Source of the DNA: Cucurbitaria berberidis CBS 394.84 | Lineage: Eukaryota > Ascomycota > Dothideomycetes > Pleosporales > Cucurbitariaceae | Length of the DNA: 64,000 nt | Assembly (NCBI RefSeq): GCF_010015615.1 | Contig: NW_024468939.1 | Coordinates: 1,185,789 to 1,249,788 of the forward strand | Reading direction: 5' to 3' | Shown: positions 1-11,670 of the stretch, in pieces | Layout of the letters: the number at the start of each line of letters is the position of its first letter | Position numbering within the stretch: position 1 is the stretch's first letter | Program-made: the position numbers and the translations under genes | The notes under the pieces: model-generated | What the model was told of the DNA's origin: nothing | What the model saw: the letters and a program-made list of their open reading frames with translations, nothing else | The model's database searches: none

Positions 1-1404
1 CAAGCTCAGGTGTTGGCGTCTCGACAGCTTCAAGTTCGTGAGCATTGGAAGGGGCGTAAACGCCGAGATCCCCGCTCAGTTCTGCACGTGGCGAAGGAAC
101 TGCTTCCTGAGGAGCATCTTCGGTGATGACCTCGTAATTAACCCTCAGATACTTTAGCTTCGCAGACGCAAACTCAGACAATATTGAGGTAAGTTTCGCT
201 ACTCCTGGAAGTTGCAAGTCGCTATCTAGCTCCCCAGAAGAAGTGTGAACCGGATTTCTCAAGAGGCCCGGCAAAATACCAATGTCTAAAACCTGGAGAC
301 GCGTCGATCGCAACAAACCGGAGATACCTTCGACGGTTACGGCGTTGCTTGACAGGTAGAGGTGTGTTATTCCAGCATCTCTCGCCTCTTCAATCGCAAG
401 GCTGCCAACAAATCCTTCGGTAAGCTTTTTGCGGAGGTGGCTAACGATATTTTCCGTCTCGAAAGCGTCGATGCTGCCACCTATTCGGGCATGCTCCACT
501 GGTGGTAGCGGGCCACGAGTGACGTGCGCTTCAACGGTCATCTCTTTCATGCAATATTCAAGAAGTAGGCGAGCGCTGCCATCTGTCAAGTGATTATTAC
601 CCACGTCAAGACTCCTAACCCGTGTTCCTATGGAGCGCACAATTATGGCCACATCTGAATCTTTGAGGCTAAGGCTTTTGAGGCTCAGCACACGTAAATT
701 ACGGAGATATTTTAGATTGATCAAGACCATTTCGTCTTTTGCGGCTGGTGTTCGCGAGAGGTCTAGAGAGACGAGATCTGGGAAATGAGGTAAAGCTTCC
801 GCGAGTCCAGTTGATGTTGCATTCGTGCAGCCTGAAGCATCTAGCAAACGTAGGCCGAATACTGGAAAGGCATGTGAGTGACTTGCTCTCCACCGTAAGC
901 TTGCATGCCGTAGGTTTAACAAAGATGCATGATCGAAGAACGGAAGTCCATCAACGATGAGGCACTGGAGTCGCGGAAGGTATTCGAGACAGTCGCGAAG
1001 CCATTCTGCATGGGGTCCACCATAAATCTCTGCATGCGCTGGTGGGAAATGTAGGGTATGTGTGAGCTCTCGTACGAATGGGCGCACGTACGGCAGGGTA
1101 CGCTTGAATCGCGTTAATGCAACTGTCAAATGTTAACGTCTACTGCGAATTTGATATCAGACGTTGACATGCCATAGACGGTATCATTTTGCACCCCGAA
1201 ATGAGAGGCAGGACTACCCCAGAGGTTCGGTGTGAAAGTTTTGTGCCACTCTCGACATACTAGAGCCGCAGAGCAAAGGTCAGCGGAGGGCAGGTATCGT
1301 GAAATAAGTGCCCACGGGTTCCGTTGTATAGCACTTTCATACGATGGAAGCAAGTCGTCCATGGTTGTGGCGTATGGGGGCGACGAGATCTCACGGCACA
1401 TCAA
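1..1404 (-). CDS. F-box / leucine-rich-repeat protein, C-terminus cut by window edge
   Basis: The N-terminal exon (1173..1404, or from the second ATG at 1362, whose product begins MDDLLPSYESA) holds an F-box-like segment with the pattern ISRYLPSADLCSAALVCREW, typical of substrate adaptors of SCF ubiquitin ligases. After a short intron the second exon (1..1122) stays open to the left edge. It encodes leucine-rich-repeat-like stretches such as LVSLDLSRT, LRVLSLKSLSL and VRSLDVGNNHLTDGSARLL, which would bind a substrate. The join most consistent with the family as I recall it (VYVALTRFKRTL) uses a GC-AG intron at 1123..1172; a weak GT donor four bases further in would also keep the frame and add one residue. 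The start at 1362 is preferred because the 14 residues before it do not look conserved. Family assignment is good; the substrate is unknown. Confidence 0.75.
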
Positions 1405-2141
1405 TCAACTCGTCGCCCGTCTCAAGGAGTATAGGGCTAAACAGAATGACGATATGCATGCTCAACCAGGCTGTGTGGAGGCTGTGTTTCGAGTGCACTG
1501 TTCAGTAGAGGGGGATGATGCAAGTGTTGGCGGGTCAAAGCCGAGGCCGTCCTAGCCGAATGCGCTAACGAGGCAGACCCGTGAGATGCACAGCACCGCA
1601 GAACGGTATCCAATAGGCGCGACTAGGAAAAGGTAGAGGTACAGGCGTTATTACATTGCTAGCCTCGTTACTGATACTGATACGAGGCCTTTAAAGAGCT
1701 TTGTAGACCTCCTTGACCATCCAAGACATCATTGCTAGCGAGGCGCATGATATGGCTAGCGTTGAATACTCGCGATGGGGTGCGAACAGTTCCATGTATA
1801 TTTATTGACGGATCTTTGGCCATGAGCTCAAAGCAAACGCCCAGTCGAACGGCCCTTTCCCTGGCCAGATCATCTCAAGTCGAACACCTCGCTCCGCAGC
1901 ACCTTCTAGCGTAGCATCTGTCTCGAGGCCTTTGGCAGTGGAAATGGGCGCGAAGACCCTCGGGTAGGTCATGAGTAGCTACTCTATTTTGGCCGCCGAT
2001 ATAGATCGTAGAGTATAGTGCAGATACCATTTCCGGAGACAAATGTCTTGTATCTGTCGTGACTGTGTCGGACGCTCACTACACCTCCTCGGCTCTAGGC
2101 GCTTCCCTTGCACCACCAAAACCGTCAAGCGTCACAGATCC
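1405..2141. other. Intergenic, no gene seen
   Basis: This is the upstream region of the F-box gene and the downstream region of the 80-aa gene. Only short unsupported reading frames occur, and no RNA gene or repeat stands out. Confidence 0.5.
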
Positions 2142-2384
2142 TTACCAAAACTTCCCGCCCTTCCTCCGCTCCTCGCTCAACGCCTTCAGCTGTTCCGAAA
2201 TCCCCCTCAACTCATTTCGGTGGTTCTCTCGCGACTCCTCGATTAGCCGCGCATGCTCCTTCCTTAGCTCTACAAACTCCTCTTCAAGCTTCTCGTGCCA
2301 CGGATACAGGACGAAGATCTGGAAGCATAGTGCGGAGGAGCCGATGACGAAATTGGTAAGAGAAAAGCCGCGCGTGACTAGCAT
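2142..2384 (-). CDS. Small membrane-anchored coiled-coil protein, 80 aa
   Basis: From the ATG at 2384 (context CCAACATG) the protein has a short N-terminal hydrophobic span (NFVIGSSALCFQIFVLYP), followed by a strongly charged helical segment rich in E, K and R (WHEKLEEEFVELRKEH onward). It ends in basic residues. This layout suggests a small single-pass membrane protein with a coiled coil, perhaps mitochondrial, but I do not recognise the family with certainty. The frame is open for another 93 codons upstream, but that part translates a GT microsatellite into alternating Thr-His and is probably 5' UTR, so the internal ATG was chosen. No intron is needed. Confidence 0.65.
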   Translation of the reverse strand: MLVTRGFSLTNFVIGSSALCFQIFVLYPWHEKLEEEFVELRKEHARLIEESRENHRNELRGISEQLKALSEERRKGGKFW

Positions 2385-2467
2385 GTTGGGAGTAGGAACG
2401 TGACTGATTCGACGTGATGATGAATAATGACCACGGGGTTTTGGCTGGAATCTGGGATGAAGCGCTG

Positions 2468-2508
2468 GTGTGTATGTATGTGTGTGTGTGTGCGTGTGCG
2501 TGTGTGTA
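2468..2508. repeat. GT/TG microsatellite with interruptions
   Basis: About 41 bases of alternating GT with a few ATG and GCG interruptions lie just upstream of the 80-aa gene, probably in its 5' leader or promoter. Confidence 0.9.
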
Positions 2509-3833
2509 ATATGGAGCGTGCGACGGTAGCCAAGCGTGACTAGGTAGGTGCGTAGGAAGAACGCTGATGGAGACTGAAAAAGAAAAACGCCGATAGAAAG
2601 CAAAAGTACCAAAGACAAAGTAGAAATTCGAGGATAGCTATAGCTATATCGGCTATTACGCACGCTTAAACTTAGGTAAAGCCGAAATGGCGCAAGGAAG
2701 AGTCACATGCGCTCGTACCCAATTCCATCAATTTTTGTACCAACCAGAGACAAAGACGTCGCTTTGCGCCATTAAAAGTGGCATGATTCCGTCCGTTTTG
2801 GGCCAATTCGGAATTAGGCCCGACCAACATCATATGATGTTTTATTAGGCTAACCAAGTGCCCAGTCATTGAGCGGCGATGGATCGGTCCCGTCGGCGGA
2901 GACTCGCTACAAAGCGAAGTATAATGCCAAGTGCTGTCCATACATGTATACCACCAAAGACTTACAGTCCAGAAAATTGACAAAATCAGCATTGTCCATT
3001 CCACAACATGCCTTGGAACCAGTCTTCTCTTGCTGTGGTGGGGACGAGAAGAGAGCGCGGAAATAGCCACCTTGTGTTTATACGACTCGCAAGTCCAGGA
3101 GCGGGGTGATACTGATTATTTGTTGATAGACATGTGGATATCACAAGGGGGCGTGCCTACAAGTCCAGGAGCCTGGTTCAGCCCATCTACGGAAGTATTC
3201 GGCGTAAAGGCGATGCAAGATCACCCACCCATGCACTCGTCGTTCAGATCACGGTACCCTGCCCGGTGGAATGACGGCGGGACGTTTTCAACATGGCCTC
3301 AACCAAGACGTTGACACACACGAGGCAGGATCCTTATGGGCACAGAGTTTGAAAGCGAGAATCCCTTCATTGGTGATATTGAGCGCAAGAAAACAAAATA
3401 TGCCATCAGAGCCATGCATAAACGTAGGAGAGAGTACAAGACATGACGAGCAAAGAAAAAAAAATTAGCTACTAGTAAATATGACGCCCTTGGTATATTG
3501 TAGAGAGAAAGTTCGGCCCTTGATTATCCCATGTCCCTCGAGGCCGCAATCGCTCTCGCAGTGAACTGTGCCACATAAAAGATCATGTTGGTGCCTGCTG
3601 GTGGGACCAACGTGCCGCCATCGGATAATGCATCTGTCGCAGCAACTAGATGCCTGTCTTGCGACAGACTGCGCCTTCCTCCCACAGCGCACGCCTGCTA
3701 ACATGGAATATCTTGCGTGCTGTAAACCGAGGTGTGTGCTTGTGTGTGTGTAACCATGTTTGTGCTGGCTGCGAACAGCTGTCGAGATGCATGACGGAAA
3801 ATGAACGCCCCCAACGTGTGCTGGTCCTAGTGC
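2509..3833. other. Intergenic, no supported gene
   Basis: Several overlapping frames of 60-130 codons exist on both strands (for example 2672..3070 minus), but none has a recognisable domain, convincing splice structure or protein-like composition. A short TG-rich run lies near 3733..3752. Confidence 0.45.
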
Positions 3834-4223
3834 TTATGCCTGCACATTCTTCTCGTTGAACGCCTTTGGCCGGAAGACGGCATCCTGGCCAGACATGCGT
3901 CGGGCAAGTGCGCGGTCTAGTTTTGCCCCCAGCGCCAGCTTGCTCATGTCGTCCGTCTTCTCGCTCGTGAGCTTGTACCGTTGCTGGACGAGTCGTTGGT
4001 CTTCGAGGCGCTCGAAGCCCGCATTCCACGTCTTGATGTCCTGGGATTTGAGATCGCCCGAGGTGGAAGAGGCTCCTGAGAGGTGCGAGGGCGCGATTGA
4101 GGGTGTAAGGGTTGGGGTGGCGCTGTACGTGGACATGCGTGTTGAGGCGCGGTTGCCTGCTGACTGTGATTTGTTCGCGTTAGGCTGTGATTCCGCAGGC
4201 TGTGCTTGTAGTGATTCCGACAT
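3834..4223 (-). CDS. Conserved-looking hypothetical protein, 129 aa
   Basis: This is an uninterrupted frame with a good start context (AAACATGTC) and a clear split in composition. The first 60 residues are Ser/Thr/Pro/Gln-rich and probably disordered. The C-terminal half (around TWNAGFERLEDQRLVQQRYK and LALGAKLDRALARRMSG) is charged, helical and looks conserved. No signal peptide, membrane span or catalytic motif is visible and the function is unknown. The CT- and TC-rich strand just upstream of the ATG resembles a fungal core promoter. Confidence 0.65.
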   Translation of the reverse strand: MSESLQAQPAESQPNANKSQSAGNRASTRMSTYSATPTLTPSIAPSHLSGASSTSGDLKSQDIKTWNAGFERLEDQRLVQQRYKLTSEKTDDMSKLALGAKLDRALARRMSGQDAVFRPKAFNEKNVQA

Positions 4224-6499
4224 GTTTGTGTGTGGTGGTGGGAGGATTGGTGACGATGAATCGGGGCAGAAACGAAGGTAGGGGAGAGTATGCCAACGGA
4301 GGAGATGAACCGTAGCCGGGCAAGCGTTGGCGTGGGTAGGGCACGTCTGAAACGGGCGGTGTATACAAAATCAACTACTTACGTTGGCTAGCATGGGGCG
4401 CGAGGACTCTAGGGAGTTGGTCATGATGTACCAGGCCGAGGATGAGTGCGTGTTTCGGACGTGTGGGGTGGGTAGTATAGAATGCTGTTTGCTTTAGGGT
4501 AGAGGCTGTCGGAGTGCAAGTCGCAAGGCAGCGATTGATTGGCGGCAAGAGGTGAATTGGTGAAGCGGGACAGCCAGAGGCTGCAGGAGAATACCAGGTC
4601 GCAGGAGAAGGTGGAGAGGGCCAGTGCACTCCGGACGCTCTCGCGCGTTTCAAAGGGGCCCAAGATCGGCAAGGGGGCAACGTGTGCGGTTAGGATGCGT
4701 GAACCAGGCGGTGCGATGGCTTGCTAGCGTTGCAGCAGGATTTCGCAGGATGAATGCACGTGTCAGCCTTACAACCGACGGATGACGTGGTGATGTGAAG
4801 TGAATCGAGGGTGGAGTAACAACAGCATGGCCAAGGTGGGTGCGAGGGAAGGCTGCCCTTTTACACACCTGGTCGTCTAAAACAGCACACATGTAAGGAT
4901 CTATGTGCCTCTCGATAAACTGAGCACCATGCAGCCAGCCTCTCAGACAACCGACTAGGAACGTTCGGCCGCGTCAAAGCCATCTAGAAATCAACCCAGC
5001 CAATGCCCGACCGGTTCGACTACGGCCCACGAGCATGCGCCCCACGCGTCTTTGCCACGTTTTTGAACGGCTTCCCGCTGCTGCTCGATGCTCGGCGCGC
5101 CTTGTCGACTGTCTCCACCTTGGGCGCTTCATGGCTGGCCATCTCAATCAGTCAAAGACACCCAAAAGACACTCAAAGACATGGACGGCATGCTGACGAC
5201 AAAGCATGCCTTGCATCAACATCTCAGACATTCACCGACAACAATGCTCGCAACGTCATGGCCCCTCTACCAAGAGTCCCCTTTATGGTTGACGCATGTT
5301 CGACCAGGCTTCGATGCGCCTGCAGCTCGTTCTGGTACCCTACTCCCCCTGACCGCGATAGCCAGCTCGCCATGCCTACTTCATCCTGGAGCAGCAGGAC
5401 CCCGCCAGTCTCACTGCTGCGCTACCGTCGTCGTACCACTTTACCTACTGGTGGAACACTATTGACCCCTAAGCGATAGTGCACGTCTAGCTCAAAGTCG
5501 CACCTCTCCAACTTCGTACGTGCAATCATCCTGGAAATAGCCTTCCGCTACTCCACTCCTGCCGCACCTACCCAAGGCATCTAGTAGTAACGCACTAGCT
5601 CAGTCCTTATTCTTCCTTCTTCTTTTTTTTTAGTAATTTCTACTTTGGCTAAGGTGAGGTTTAAACTCAACAACAAGCAAGTCACAGCCGGACTGCATTA
5701 CACCTCCGCCCAATTCAGCAAGCCCTGGCTCGGCTCAACTATGCTCCTGCATGCGCAATCGCTGTCGGCGTTTCTTAATTTGTCTCTGATTTGTCTCTGG
5801 CTCGTGCTTCCACGTTGCTGACCACGTGGTAATCAAGGAACCTGCATGGCTGACATGCAGGCGCTCAGACCACGGATGAATGTTGTCGCCTTTTCGAGCT
5901 GACTCGCCCATCGACGCAGGGGGCGGATAGAAAGGTTCAGTCACTTCAGTGACGCAACAATCAAAACTAGTCGGTATTATACTTGTCAACACCTTACAAG
6001 ACCCCCTAGGTACTTCCTTTTTCGTCCTGAGACTTGTCTTGCCGACTGGTGTGGCCGAGCGGAAAAGGTCGCCACATTCTTTAGGCGGTTGTCGGCCGTC
6101 TCGATTGCGCAATCTCTCCGTAGCTCTACTGGCATAATCGTCTCCCTCGCTTACCACAAGATCTAGATTCCATGCGCAAGCTATTAGCCTATACGGCCAA
6201 CCCGGATTGGCGTCTAGATTCCAGTTGCGGGTGTGGCTTCACTGACATTGGATAGCAGAGCCATTGACTCGCTGGCAGCCTTAAGTTTCTATGGTTCTGA
6301 TGGGAAAATCGCCGAGTCTAGAGATGCATGTAGTACGAATCATCTAGTAATGGAATGCATTGGACCTTTCCGCTGCTAACACAAACGCTGAAATGACTAC
6401 AAGTGTCGCGAGCCCAGAGTGAGGGAACAATTTGATAGTTCAAAAAATGAACGCCAACACTCCTCAAAGACGCCTAATACTTCATATCCCGGCACTTGA
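4224..6499. other. Intergenic, no supported gene
   Basis: Frames at 4375..4680, 5003..5479 and 5735..6157 lack domains and have shadow-like composition. A poly-T tract lies near 5626..5633. A tRNA-like D-arm sequence near 6050 does not fold into a complete tRNA. Confidence 0.45.
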
Positions 6500-7713
6500 T
6501 TACATGCTCATACCGGGCAAAGCCTTGAGCCCTATCGCACCATAAAGTTAGCATCTACTCTTTCAATCGCATACAGGACAGCCAACTTACATCCATCCAA
6601 ATTCTCATTAACAGAACTTTTAACAGCACACTTGTTCATAGCAGCCACGCTCTGACTCTGGAGCGGCTTACCATTCTCACACGCCTGGAACATGCACTTC
6701 GAGTCCATGGCCTTCTGGAGCGAGTCTCCCTTCCAGCCGAAGAGGTAGTCGGCATGCGTACCATAGCCCTTGTTATCATTGTAGCTGAGGAAGAAGGGGT
6801 TGGAGCCGTCCTTGGGCCACATATTGTTGAATTGCGTCGTATCCCAGAGAGTCTCGTAGGCGACTTGGGCCATGCGGACGGGATGGGATGCGGGGCATGC
6901 GCCGGCGGGCGAGAAGGCTTCTTTAGCTGTGTTATACATGTGGTCTTGATGATTGGGAGAATCAACATTCTTGCCATCCCAGCATCTGTTGATCAATAGT
7001 CAGCGGAAGGGTGCGTAAAACTGGAAAGAGTAACGAACGAGGGAAAGTGGTGAACCGTCATGATGCCGCCTTTGCAAGCCTTCGGAGGGAAGTCGGGAGA
7101 CTCGGGAAATCGAGTTGCCTTGTCTTGCAGACAGACAAAACGAAGACCTGGGTGCTTCTTTGCGTCCTCAACCGTGTTGGTCGTGGGACTGCCGACGGTC
7201 ATACGGAAGCCCTAATACTGTTAGTTCTCGATGATTGTCCGAAAGGTTTGGAGCAACTGACCTTTGGGAACGCTGTAATCTTCTGGTTTCCATTTGTGTT
7301 GAAGTCTTGCTGGGTATAGTAGACGGTCATTCCACCATTGATACCGTTCGGCAAAGCAGTGTTCTGCATGATGGGCACACGCTTGTACGACCCGTTCTCG
7401 TGCTTGAAGAACATGGCAGCGGTCCAGTAGTTGCTATTTTCCGTTTAGCCCAGCACCCAGTCTGCGGCGAAGGACAAGCGTCTTACCTAAAGTCCTCAGA
7501 GAAGGTGCATGTTGTACAGCTAGCCACATCGCTAGGATCTTTGTCCATTGTTGCATTGAATGCATTGCCACCGACGATCTGGTGAACATGAGCAGAGGGG
7601 AGCTTGCCAGGCTCGACAAGGGGATCGAGACGCTGAATGCTCAGTGTCGAGCATCCGAAGCGAAGTGCGGCCTGCGCAGGCGCAACGAGTGCGGCGATCT
7701 GGATCAGCTTCAT
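6500..7713 (-). CDS. Secreted DUF1996 domain protein
   Basis: There are five exons: 7487..7713, 7262..7433, 7039..7211, 6591..6985 and 6500..6531. They sum to 999 nt, or 332 aa. The introns are 53, 50, 53 and 59 nt, all GT-AG. A short hydrophobic signal peptide (MKLIQIAALVAPAQA) is followed by the hallmark DUF1996 start LRFGCSTL and motifs SAHVHQIVGGNAFN, CWDGKNVDSPNHQDHM and DYLFGWKG. The last exon is only 32 nt and supplies the end WLKALPGMSM. DUF1996 proteins are common extracellular or cell-wall-associated fungal proteins of undetermined activity; the conserved His, Cys and Asp residues suggest an enzyme or metal-binding fold, but this is not established. No WSC domain or GPI signal follows. 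Confidence 0.88.
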
Positions 7714-9923
7714 CTTCTCAGATATCTGTGAAATGGCCTAGCAAAGGTGGAGAATCTGAACGATACGCGAAAGGCAGGCCATCAACTTAAGCTCGAGCAT
7801 CATGTCAATTTCCATATCTTGATTTCTTGTCGCCACCCTTGATACATGTTGTTGAAGGGGCCGTGGTGTTGAAACTCTTTAACCATTGATTAACCATATA
7901 AATTCACAACCAATGAGATCAACTCTCCCCATATTTTCCCCACCTGGTGAGCGAAACAAAGTCACAACAGTCATCCAGTAGTATTAATTCGAATATTTCG
8001 GCACTTACCCCCCGTACATACGTCCTAGATCTACGGCACTTGGTTCAGTTGACAGGGCACGTGGTTGTGACCGTTGCACAGACAAGCTTTGATACAAGCT
8101 TAGGTTGCACGCGCACTATCCGGCAGATCATGAATTGCCAATTTTGGTCTCGGATCATCTCAGCCGAATTAACTTTTGATGCTGATAGCCCGACACCTGC
8201 ACTGTTTTCGCATGCGTCTACAGTCGGTAGCCGGTAGGTGAGAGGATCACTTTACCCCGGTTCTTGGCTGTTGCTGATATACAGGCCGGCACCGTTGAGA
8301 AATCGAACCTGCGATGTATATTCGAACGTCTAGCCTACTACAATGACACATACTAGGCTCTTGCATACCCATATCGAAGTGAGGGTAATGGACATGTCTC
8401 CCACCTCCACTACTGCTAGTGAAGGTATAGTATTAGACAAAATCCTGTCTCAATATCTGACTAAAAGTAGCCTTCGTTGCCATTTTTGGTGGCAAGTACT
8501 TTGTGGCTTCACAGCCCGATTCAAACAGGATCTTAAGGTCATCCTTGTCAGCGGGTTGGCGTGCCTCGAAGTTGCCTTTCCAAGTGCACTCAGGAGCAAC
8601 TTATACGGCAGTAAAGTATTGAGAACTATATCGGGACCAAGTGCCCAGGGTAACAAATCTTTACACCGATTAATGAACCTCGCGAGATACGTCGGTGAAT
8701 ATCGTAAGAAGGTAGCTCCTACTACAACTCCATTTCGTAACAATCGGACACTTATTTTGAGATGAAAATGGGGCTAAGGGCGTTGACGAAACGATGGCCA
8801 TGGGCTAAAAGTCGCACGCAGTCGCTCGGTGTTTGTGACGTCGGGAAACCACCGAACGACGTTCACGGCAATCGACGGCTTGGCTTGGCTTGGCGTCCCA
8901 ACCTGCCGTATATGGACATATCGTCACCGTGCTGCGAGCAACTCATGGTTTTTGCAGCTTTGGTCACGAGGTTTACATGAGACGGAACCCCCAGACATGG
9001 GGCGGAAGGGTGGGAGAGCAAGATACTCACAATGACCACACTTGTGAGCTTTTGTCCGTCCAATATGGTATTTATAGCTGCCTACAACACAGTGGTTTTA
9101 GCGTAAGTAAAAGTTGTACCCTAGGTAGTCTATGTTACCAACTCCAAACATACTCCGAAATTGATGTTGGAATAAATCGTGTAATTTCGTCGCCACTTCA
9201 CCAAATGTCTAACGCTGTGGTAGTGCGCCACGCACTTGCCGAGCGCTGTCCTGGCTCGAATCGTGGAGGCCTGGCGATATTCCAGTATCAACTACAACTA
9301 GCCTGAACCAAGCTCGCGATCATGGCAGGTTACACACACAATGACATTGAAGGCGGATTAGAAATATCATCTGCAATACGTGTTTGCCTATCTTCTACGA
9401 ACCACAAAATGCCATCCAGCATTGGCAGAGTTGCCATGGGCGATCATCAGTACTTGCGACTTACAAGGGGGTCGGACCCTTCAGCATAGTACTTGGGCGC
9501 ACTCGAGACCCCACCACCCCCAAGAAAAGCCGATACCCCAGAAGCGTGACGTTTACACCATATCCCAATATCTACTCCGGGAAGATCTCCCAGCGTCTTC
9601 ATTATTGAGATCTGAAATTTGTCTTAGATTAACCTTTGTGGTCTGGCGGTGGTTCAGCTAACCAGGGGCGGTCAAGCACAGGTTCTAGGAGAGTACATTG
9701 GCATGAGGGTCAAGAACAGAAGCAATGCTCGGTCATTAGAGAAGCCTCTGGACCGAGCAATAAAAGTTCATTACTCTCTGTTGTGCCTGTTGGTAACCAT
9801 CATAGGATGATGACACAATTGCGCTAGCCGATTCTCCTGTCTTCGATTCTCGCGGTTCTGACCAATCCATTGGTGGGATGCGTCTCCAGCACATTGCAGC
9901 TACATTTCAAAAATACAGAGCGC
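7714..9923. other. Intergenic, no supported gene
   Basis: This is the upstream region of the DUF1996 gene. A TATA-like stretch on the minus strand lies near 7893..7902. Frames at 8343..8765 and 8890..9306 show no domain or splice support. No clear repeat was seen. Confidence 0.4.
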
Positions 9924-10019
9924 CTTGATACTAGTAGGCACCTTGATACTAGTAGACACCTTGGTACAAGTAGCAGACACCTTGATACAAGTAGCAGACA
10001 CCTTGATACTAGTAGGCGC
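9924..10019. repeat. Minisatellite of five 18/21-bp units overlapping a CDS end
   Basis: Five tandem units start at 9924, 9942, 9960, 9981 and 10002, each beginning CTTGATAC or CTTGGTAC. Unit lengths are 18, 18, 21, 21 and 18 bp, all multiples of three. The last unit contains the final codons and the stop codon of the CDK gene on the minus strand. Confidence 0.9.
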
Positions 10020-11047
10020 CCTGAGGAACTTGGTAGCCTCCCATTTGTGCCTGTTGTGCCTGCTGTGCTTGCGCTTGCGCCTGAAATTGTGCAAGTTCTT
10101 GCTGCCGTTGCGGTAAATCATTGAACCAGGGATGTTGGAGAGCATTTGCAGCCGAAATCCGCATTTCCGGCCGAAGTTGAAGCATGCTATTGAGGAGGTT
10201 GAGGCCGACCTGATCGACTTGAGGAAGAATGAGACGTAGGTCTTGAGTTGCGTAGACAGGGAAGTTGCCCTTGTACTCGGGAAGTTGCGAGATGCCTGGC
10301 CATGACCGCTCGGATGGAGTTCCCATTAGTCTAAAGATTTTCTGCACTTGATCCTCGTTGGTGGTTCCTGGAAAGAGTGGTCGCCCAGTGTACATCTCAG
10401 CCATGATGCAGCCCGCCGACCAGATGTCAATGCTTGTGTTGTACGTTCGACTGCCGAGCAGGACGTCGGGGGCGCGGTACCATAGGGTCACGACTTCGTT
10501 GGAGAAGGTATTAACTGGGATGCCGAACGCGCGGGCCAGGCCGAAGTCAGCAAGCTTCAGTTGTCCCCGGTTATTGATGAGTAGGTTCTGGGGCTTTAGA
10601 TCCCGGTGCAGGACGCGGGCTTCATGGCAGAAGGCGATTCCCTTGAGGAGCTGGTACATGAAGGACTTGATAGTCACAGGGTCCAGCGCTCCTCGGTCGC
10701 CGCGCGAGTCCATGTACCTCTTAAGGTCCTTGTCCATGAACTCAAAGACTAGCATAAGCTTGTTCTCCGTGTGTATGACATCGTGCAGCAGGACAATGTT
10801 CTCGTGGCGGAGCTCTTTCATCAAGGAGATTTCGCGGATCGCAGTAGAGGGGGTACCTTCCTCAGAGTCGAGGTGTATTTCCTTGAGGGCCACGAGTTCA
10901 CCCGTCTGCCGATTGCGGCCCTTGAACACCTGCGCAAGTCAGCATGAGCTGTGCAATGAATGGCCTGTGGCAACGCACAGTAGCATATGTTCCTTCGCCC
11001 AGCTTCTCCAGCTGCTGGAAGGAGCTAGGGTGCCTGCGGTTGTCCAT
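10009..11047 (-). CDS. PHO85: Cyclin-dependent kinase, PHO85/PHOA type
   Basis: Exon 1 (10979..11047) and exon 2 (10009..10929) flank a 49-nt intron and give 329 aa. All kinase hallmarks are present: glycine loop LGEGTYATV near residue 14, the PSTAIRE helix in GTPSTAIREISLM, HRDLKPQN, DFGLAR, and an activation segment ending VVTLWYRAPD. The combination KGRNRQTGELVALKEI and FMDKDLKRYMD matches fungal Pho85/PhoA kinases, which act with Pcl-type cyclins in phosphate, glycogen and cell-cycle signalling. The C-terminus is a short Gln/Ala-rich tail ending YQVPQGAY. The ATG at 11047 follows CCCACC and begins MDNRRHPSSFQQLEKLG; the frame is open further upstream, but that part has UTR-like composition. 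The stop lies inside a minisatellite. Confidence 0.92.
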
Positions 11048-11670
11048 GGTGGGCGCGATGGGCACGATATGGCCGTCGCCTAGGTTGCGGACGCTGATGG
11101 ACGAGTCGGTGCGGTTGGGAACAGCGAGAGTGCCCGCGTGCGTCGGCTGGAGGCTGCCCGGGGGCGCTCGTGAAGTGAAGTTGGGGTCCCAGAGAATGGC
11201 CGACGCGGTCGTAAGTTGGCTGGCGATGCGCAGAGGGGACGACGGGCCAGACTGATCGGGGGCGGGAGCTGGTGACGCCGTTTTGGTGAAGTGGAGAGCA
11301 AACGAGGGAAGTTCGAGGCGGTCGATTAAGTAGAGGTGCAGTAGCGATAGCGATAACAGCGAGGGAGATGGGATCTTCGTCGGCGCTTGTAGTGGGTTGG
11401 GTGGGTTCAAGCGTGGCATGCATAGTTGATCAGGGTGGTTTTGGCGGGGCAAGGCGCCGGCGCTTACAGTACTGGGTGGGACAGAACAATACATGGCTGG
11501 CTCCACGACCTTTCATTTCACCTCCCAGCGAGCGCGCCAACCCGACAGCAGGAGCCTACGAGAAACTGCTACTAATATCTGACTGGTGGAGCTCTACGCG
11601 CTCGTCATCTATGTTTAGGTTTCACATCCCAGCGACCACTTCGCCTTGTTACTACAACTCCATGTGACGT
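11048..11670. other. Intergenic between CDK start and M20 gene end
   Basis: This should hold the promoter and 5' leader of the CDK gene on the minus strand. It is rich in C/T on that strand and has no separate gene. Confidence 0.5.

Noticed and set aside
2672..3070. 132-codon minus-strand frame with one hydrophobic stretch
   Set aside because: Its composition is erratic, it has no homologous feel, and a comparable antisense frame overlaps it.
5003..5479. 158-codon plus-strand frame
   Set aside because: No domain, poor start context, overlapping equally long frames, and no splice continuation.
6045..6135. tRNA-Leu/Ser-like sequence (TGGCCGAGCGG)
   Set aside because: A D-arm-like stretch exists, but no 7-base anticodon loop, T-arm or acceptor stem can be formed around it.
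8285..8335. Second TTCGAA/TCGAACC pair suggesting a tRNA
   Set aside because: The stems do not pair.
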